Assembly (NCBI GenBank): GCA_964438715.1
Contig: CAYTLQ010000208.1
Coordinates: 1 to 18,283, forward strand
Direction of reading: 5' to 3'
From: CAYTLQ01 sp964438715
GTDB taxonomy: Bacteria; Bacteroidota; Ignavibacteria; Ignavibacteriales; Ignavibacteriaceae
DNA: 18,283 nucleotides
A model generated the notes under the pieces. That model made no database searches, was not told the DNA's origin, and was given only the letters and a program-made list of their open reading frames with translations. Position numbers and translations under genes: made by a program. Of this stretch, positions 15,040 through 18,283 are shown piece after piece. Every line of letters starts with the position of its first letter. The stretch's first letter is position 1.

Positions 15040-15881
15040 AAGGGAGATTTACCTTGCCCGATTGGCTTACCAGCCATCTTAATATCCCAGATGATCCATT
15101 TATGGTAAACGAAGAAAGATTTACCGTCATCCGGGATAAGATGCGTAAATTCACTTCGGAATGTCCGGAAGTTTCTGTTATGATTCCTTGTTGGAACGAA
15201 GAGTCAAATATTGTGCGCACAATATCTACATTAAGTGAGCAAAAAACCGAAAGAGCAACAGAAATTGTATTCATTAATAACAACTCTTCAGACCGGACAC
15301 AGGAACTTATAGATAAGTGTGGGGCTTTGAGCATATTTGTTGAAAAACAAGGCATCAGTTTTGCGAGACAGGCAGGACTTGAGAGAGCAAAAGGTAAGTA
15401 TCATCTTTGTGCCGATGCAGATTCATTTTATCCACCTGACTGGATTGAAACAATGGTTAAGGGTTTAGAAAACAACAATATTAGTTGTGTTTATGGCAGA
15501 TATTCATTTATTCCGCCTGAGGGTTCCGGAAGAATTACTTTGGGATTGTATGAGGTTCTGGCAGAATCATTGTTCTCTCTGAGAAATAGAAGAAGGCAGT
15601 ACCTTAATGTAATGGGATTTAACTTTGCATTCAGAACAGAGGACGGAAAAAAAGTGGGAGGATTTAATACATCTCGTCCTAAATGGTCTGACGGGTGGAT
15701 GGCAATGACTCTTGCAGACATAGGCAAAATTAAATTAATTAAAAGCGATGGAGCCCGTGTTTGGACAAGTGCCAGAAGATTAATGGCTGACGGAAGTTTA
15801 GGGAAAGCATTTAAGCGCAGAATAAAAAAAGAGATAGTCCGTCTCTACGAATATATTTTTCCGGTTAAACAAAAGATATGA
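15036..15881 (+). CDS. Family 2 glycosyltransferase, last gene of the operon
   Basis: The 281-residue product is a GT2 with an N-terminal extension of about 48 residues before the first strand (VSVMIPCWNEESNIV). The nucleotide loop is FINNNSSDRTQELI; GISFARQAGLERAKGKY and CADADSFYPPDW follow, with DxD at Asp127 and Asp129. SDGWMAMTLADIGKIKLI takes the place of the ED-containing acceptor loop. The C-terminus is basic, with no clear membrane helix. It begins in an ATGA overlap with the polymerase gene. Only ten bases separate its stop from the convergent hypothetical gene, with no terminator hairpin visible between. Its acceptor and sugar are unknown. Confidence 0.9.
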   Translation: MKGRFTLPDWLTSHLNIPDDPFMVNEERFTVIRDKMRKFTSECPEVSVMIPCWNEESNIVRTISTLSEQKTERATEIVFINNNSSDRTQELIDKCGALSIFVEKQGISFARQAGLERAKGKYHLCADADSFYPPDWIETMVKGLENNNISCVYGRYSFIPPEGSGRITLGLYEVLAESLFSLRNRRRQYLNVMGFNFAFRTEDGKKVGGFNTSRPKWSDGWMAMTLADIGKIKLIKSDGARVWTSARRLMADGSLGKAFKRRIKKEIVRLYEYIFPVKQKI

Positions 15882-15891
15882 AATATTTGTA

Positions 15892-16269
15892 TCAGTTTAC
15901 TTTGCGGAAAGATGTGCCCTGAGCAATTATTATTATACCTAAAAATAATATGAATACCCCGACTATATCAGAAACTGTTATTCCATCATTAGGATTAAAG
16001 TAAAAAAGTGTTTTAACTTCCAAAAATTTAGGGAGGGGATATAAAATAATTAAGCCCGCCAATAATATTAAGAAAATCCCGAGCGCAAGAAATAAAAAGG
16101 AAAAAACTGCTCTTCTCCTGACATATCTATCTGCCTGCTCGCTGTCAAGATTGCTTGTGTTCAGTGCCAGTATAAAATCATCCAGCAACTTTTCCCTATC
16201 GCGTGATTCAGTTTCAATCTCTCTGAAAGGTTTTATTACTTTTTCAATTTCTTCTTCGGGTTTTTTCAT
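15892..16269 (-). CDS. Hypothetical membrane protein, two helices
   Basis: I do not recognise the family. The 125-residue product has a charged, Glu/Arg-rich, probably helical N-terminal 50 residues (EEEIEKVIKPFREIETES, DREKLLDDFILAL, YVRRRA). One helix follows at about 55-79 (FLFLALGIFLILLAGLIIL), then a loop with FNPNDGITVSD and a second helix at about 98-116. Both ends would lie in the cytoplasm by the positive-inside rule. It converges on the polysaccharide operon with a ten-base gap and starts a region of different organisation. No clear ribosome site precedes the ATG at 16269. The coding call rests on length, the regular hydrophobic pattern and absence of a better frame. Confidence 0.75.
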   Translation of the reverse strand: MKKPEEEIEKVIKPFREIETESRDREKLLDDFILALNTSNLDSEQADRYVRRRAVFSFLFLALGIFLILLAGLIILYPLPKFLEVKTLFYFNPNDGITVSDIVGVFILFLGIIIIAQGTSFRKVN

Positions 16270-16364
16270 ATATGCCGGAAACTTAAACGAATATAGTTTG
16301 AAAATTAGTCATTATAAAAGAATACTCTAAATTAACAAGTGATCATGTAAAAAGCCATAATCAG

Positions 16365-16478
16365 ATGGAAAATCGAAAACCTCTCACGGAATACACAGAC
16401 AATAGGCTAAATACTCTGCATGTAAAAAATATAAGAACAGATTATGCCCGTTTACAAACAGTTTTCTTAGAGTTATAG
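16365..16478 (+). CDS. Doubtful 37-residue ORF in spacer
   Basis: The 288-base spacer between the two - strand genes holds one open frame: ATG at 16365, TAG at 16476-16478. The hydrophilic product (starts MENRKPLTEYTDNRL, ends RLQTVFLEL) matches nothing I recognise. No ribosome site precedes it. It may be chance or a gene remnant. Confidence 0.2.
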   Translation: MENRKPLTEYTDNRLNTLHVKNIRTDYARLQTVFLEL

Positions 16479-16557
16479 GTTCAGGCAAATTACATTGACA
16501 GTCTCTAGGTATTTAAACTGCTATTGTAAAATTATGTGTTAAAGTTTTCTTGAAAAC

Positions 16558-17424
16558 TCAGTTTTTGTAATCAGCATCCAGTTCATGCAAACAGTAACTG
16601 GTACAGCAACGATTATCGACATCTAATGAAATTTTTCCGGGAATAGTTGATAAGTAAAAAATATAATAAGTTTTCGATGGAGAGTCTATCCTTCCTATCC
16701 AGTCGTTTATACTGTCATTGTCAAAATCAAGTAATGCAGTAATATCAAATCTGATATAAACAGAACTTGCAGATTCTGCTGGGGTATTAATATTCTCACT
16801 ACCCGGGTATAAACTTTGTTCGTATGTAAGAAGATGTTGTGAGTTATAATATATTGAATTATAAACATCATTCCGTTTAATAATGAGGGTATCTGTTGAC
16901 TGCGTAGAGTTATTTCGGAGAAAATATATTCGCTTACCAATTTGAGAGGAATCCTCTGCAACATCATAAGGGAGAACTTTCGTTTGATAGTTGAGTTCAT
17001 TGGGCGGGATAATAAAAAATGAAGCATTATCATCGCTTGAGGAAATAATAAATCCTGTTAGCACTTCGTTTTCAGGCGTGCCATCGGGAGAATAGCTTAA
17101 TGGTTTGATTGTGACGCTGTCTTTTTGGATAGAGCCGTTCCGTATAACATAACAAGGAACGATTTTGCTTTTTGAAAGAAGTTCAAAATTATTTTTTAAT
17201 TCATCTGTGTACCAGTTAAGTGAGATTTCATGCATAAGACCTGGAATGCATATACTGTAGCCGTTTTCTTCATATTCAGTTACATCGAAGTTGGGGGGAT
17301 TTTGGAAATACTCCGAAAAAGATGTTGACAAGTTTTTCTCTTGCTGTTGCAGTGTAATCATTACTGTAAGTACAATAACCGCTGATGTTAAAAAAATAAT
17401 ACTCTTTCTTATAGGCTTTACCAT
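16558..17424 (-). CDS. Hypothetical exported or membrane-anchored protein with a DxDxDxxxD loop
   Basis: The family is not recognised. The 288-residue product has a short basic start and a hydrophobic helix (about 8-25, IIFLTSAVIVLTVMIT), an uncleaved anchor or signal peptide. The rest is hydrophilic and mostly beta-like, rich in Ser, Asn, Asp and Tyr, as in extracytoplasmic proteins. Near the C-terminus LLDFDNDSINDWIG gives Asp233, Asp235, Asp237 and Asp241, the spacing of calcium-binding loops in FG-GAP, dockerin and thrombospondin type 3 repeats, but only one copy is present. Cysteines at about 273, 274 and 278 follow, and two more lie at 59 and 91, so disulphides are possible. It has no visible link to the polysaccharide genes. 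Confidence 0.75.
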   Translation of the reverse strand: MVKPIRKSIIFLTSAVIVLTVMITLQQQEKNLSTSFSEYFQNPPNFDVTEYEENGYSICIPGLMHEISLNWYTDELKNNFELLSKSKIVPCYVIRNGSIQKDSVTIKPLSYSPDGTPENEVLTGFIISSSDDNASFFIIPPNELNYQTKVLPYDVAEDSSQIGKRIYFLRNNSTQSTDTLIIKRNDVYNSIYYNSQHLLTYEQSLYPGSENINTPAESASSVYIRFDITALLDFDNDSINDWIGRIDSPSKTYYIFYLSTIPGKISLDVDNRCCTSYCLHELDADYKN

Positions 17425-17552
17425 AAAATTCTTTTTTATTATTTTCTTTTTGATTTAAGATACTGAATCATAGAAACAAAATCCATCTATTTGATTTTTA
17501 GAGTTTTTATTCTTATTGTTCTAAAAAAAATTATTAATCACAAATTATTACT

Positions 17553-17906
17553 ATGCGACAAAAATATATTCAACACATTTGGCTTATTGGTGCATCACCC
17601 AAAAGTATATCAGAAATTGAATTCCATAAAAAACTGGCAACAATAGAAACAAAGCGTAAAGCCATTCGTTTTGTGGAAGATATCTTTTTTAGCGAGGAAT
17701 TAGATCAGGAACTGGAGCGGATATTACATCAGCATTCGGAAAGTATGCTTTGTATTGAGCTGGTTGCAGAACCACAGAACCGATTTTTTATTGTTTATCC
17801 GGCTCCATGGCGCAGAGGAAAAATGAAAGTAGTCTTTTCTGAAGTTTTAGAGCGAAACGCAGTAGAGCAAAATAGCCATCTTCAACCTGACCCCTCTGCT
17901 TTCTGA
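17553..17906 (+). CDS. Hypothetical cytoplasmic protein, 117 residues
   Basis: The family is not recognised. The product has a mixed helix and strand pattern: a strand-like HIWLIGASPKS, a long charged helix with IETKRKAIRFVEDIFF, EELDQELERILHQHSES, and strands MLCIELVAEP and RFFIVYPAPWRRGKMKVVF. There is no signal peptide or membrane segment. It is transcribed away from the exported protein gene across a 128-base AT-rich gap that could hold promoters for both, though I see no convincing -35/-10 or Bacteroidota-type -33/-7 pair. No Shine-Dalgarno sequence precedes the ATG. The alternation of hydrophobic and charged residues supports a real folded protein. Confidence 0.65.
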   Translation: MRQKYIQHIWLIGASPKSISEIEFHKKLATIETKRKAIRFVEDIFFSEELDQELERILHQHSESMLCIELVAEPQNRFFIVYPAPWRRGKMKVVFSEVLERNAVEQNSHLQPDPSAF

Positions 17907-18283
17907 ATTCTATTTATAAAAGTATAAACTTAAGACAGCGTAATTTTTACCAGCATTTTCAGACAAATCTATTGAATGATTTTTGTTTATTGAAAAGTAA
18001 TCATTCATTTGCTTTAAAGTAAAAACCGGATTGCGGCATTTTCATATTTCTTTCTAAAAGTTGTACCAAAAACGCTCACAGATACATCTGACTAATATAT
18101 TGGAAGAAATTTTGCAGAGTATTGTAATTACTAAACATATCAATTGACAATATGCCAGCCAAACCGGCTAAGAAGAAACAATCTATCGAAGATCCTTAAA
18201 AGAGTAGTTACTGAATTTCTATTAAAGTAAAAGCAAATTCCCACCAATAAATACTTAATAGCGAATTCATTCCACTTATAAAC
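17907..18283. other. AT-rich spacer to window end, no supported gene
   Basis: This 377-base stretch has no long open frame. It holds a 9-bp inverted repeat (17973-17981 and 17999-18007), a doubtful 32-codon ORF on the - strand (17910-18008), and a 15-codon + strand ORF at 18152-18199 whose +1 frame then stays open to 18230. No tRNA, repeat array or promoter is visible. Confidence 0.6.
17973..18007. terminator. Weak inverted repeat downstream of the last + strand gene
   Basis: TGAATGATT and AATCATTCA pair over nine bases around a 17-base loop, about 66 bases after the stop at 17906. The stem is AT-rich and no clean T-run follows directly, so it is a poor intrinsic terminator and could equally be a protein site or chance. 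Confidence 0.2.

Noticed and set aside
15840..15857. AGAGA...TCTCT hairpin as operon terminator
   Set aside because: Five-base stem lying inside the coding sequence of the last glycosyltransferase with no T-run; likely chance.
16543..16558. Palindrome AGTTTTCTTGAAAACT as a terminator for the - strand exported protein gene
   Set aside because: The loop would have only two bases, the stem is AT-rich and no solid T-run follows on the - strand.

Overview
The window is a low-G+C bacterial chromosomal segment that looks like one end of a draft or metagenome contig. Gene style (signal peptide ending in ...YSQ, weak Shine-Dalgarno use, AT-rich third positions, protein families) suggests the Bacteroidota/Chlorobi side of the tree, possibly Ignavibacteria. 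That placement is an impression and no marker gene supports it. The first 85 bases are not genomic: they are a T-run followed by an error-containing Illumina P5/Nextera adapter ending in the Tn5 mosaic end, so the true sequence starts at about 86.

From 86 to 15881, fourteen recognisable genes plus one small ORF lie on the + strand in what looks like a single operon for a Wzx/Wzy-type exopolysaccharide or surface polysaccharide. Most junctions are 1-2 nt gaps or ATGA/TTGA stop-start overlaps. In order: a 5'-truncated membrane glycosyltransferase (GT2); a STAS anti-sigma-antagonist-like protein and an RsbW-like HATPase protein (a partner-switch pair); a three-part fusion of nucleotidyltransferase, left-handed beta-helix and phosphoglycosyl transferase, which would make and load the first sugar; a half-length TolC-like exported protein; a Wzz/Wzc-type co-polymerase with a degenerate BY-kinase domain; a membrane GT2; a GT4; a Wzx-like flippase; a second GT4-like enzyme; a hexapeptide acyltransferase; a 42-residue membrane protein; a rhamnosyltransferase-like GT2; a Wzy/WaaL-like polymerase; and a last GT2.

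Inferred flow: the fusion protein primes undecaprenyl phosphate, the soluble and membrane GTs extend the repeat unit, the acyltransferase decorates it, Wzx flips it, Wzy polymerises it and the Wzc-like protein sets length or couples export. No Wza/OPX gene is visible, and the TolC-like protein sits where one might be expected. The operon promoter lies beyond the contig end.

From 15882 to the end the style changes: two hypothetical genes on the - strand (a two-helix membrane protein and an exported protein with a DxDxDxxxD loop), one unrecognised small + strand gene, and AT-rich spacers holding only doubtful short ORFs and a weak inverted repeat. I found no tRNA, rRNA, CRISPR array, insertion sequence or convincing promoter.
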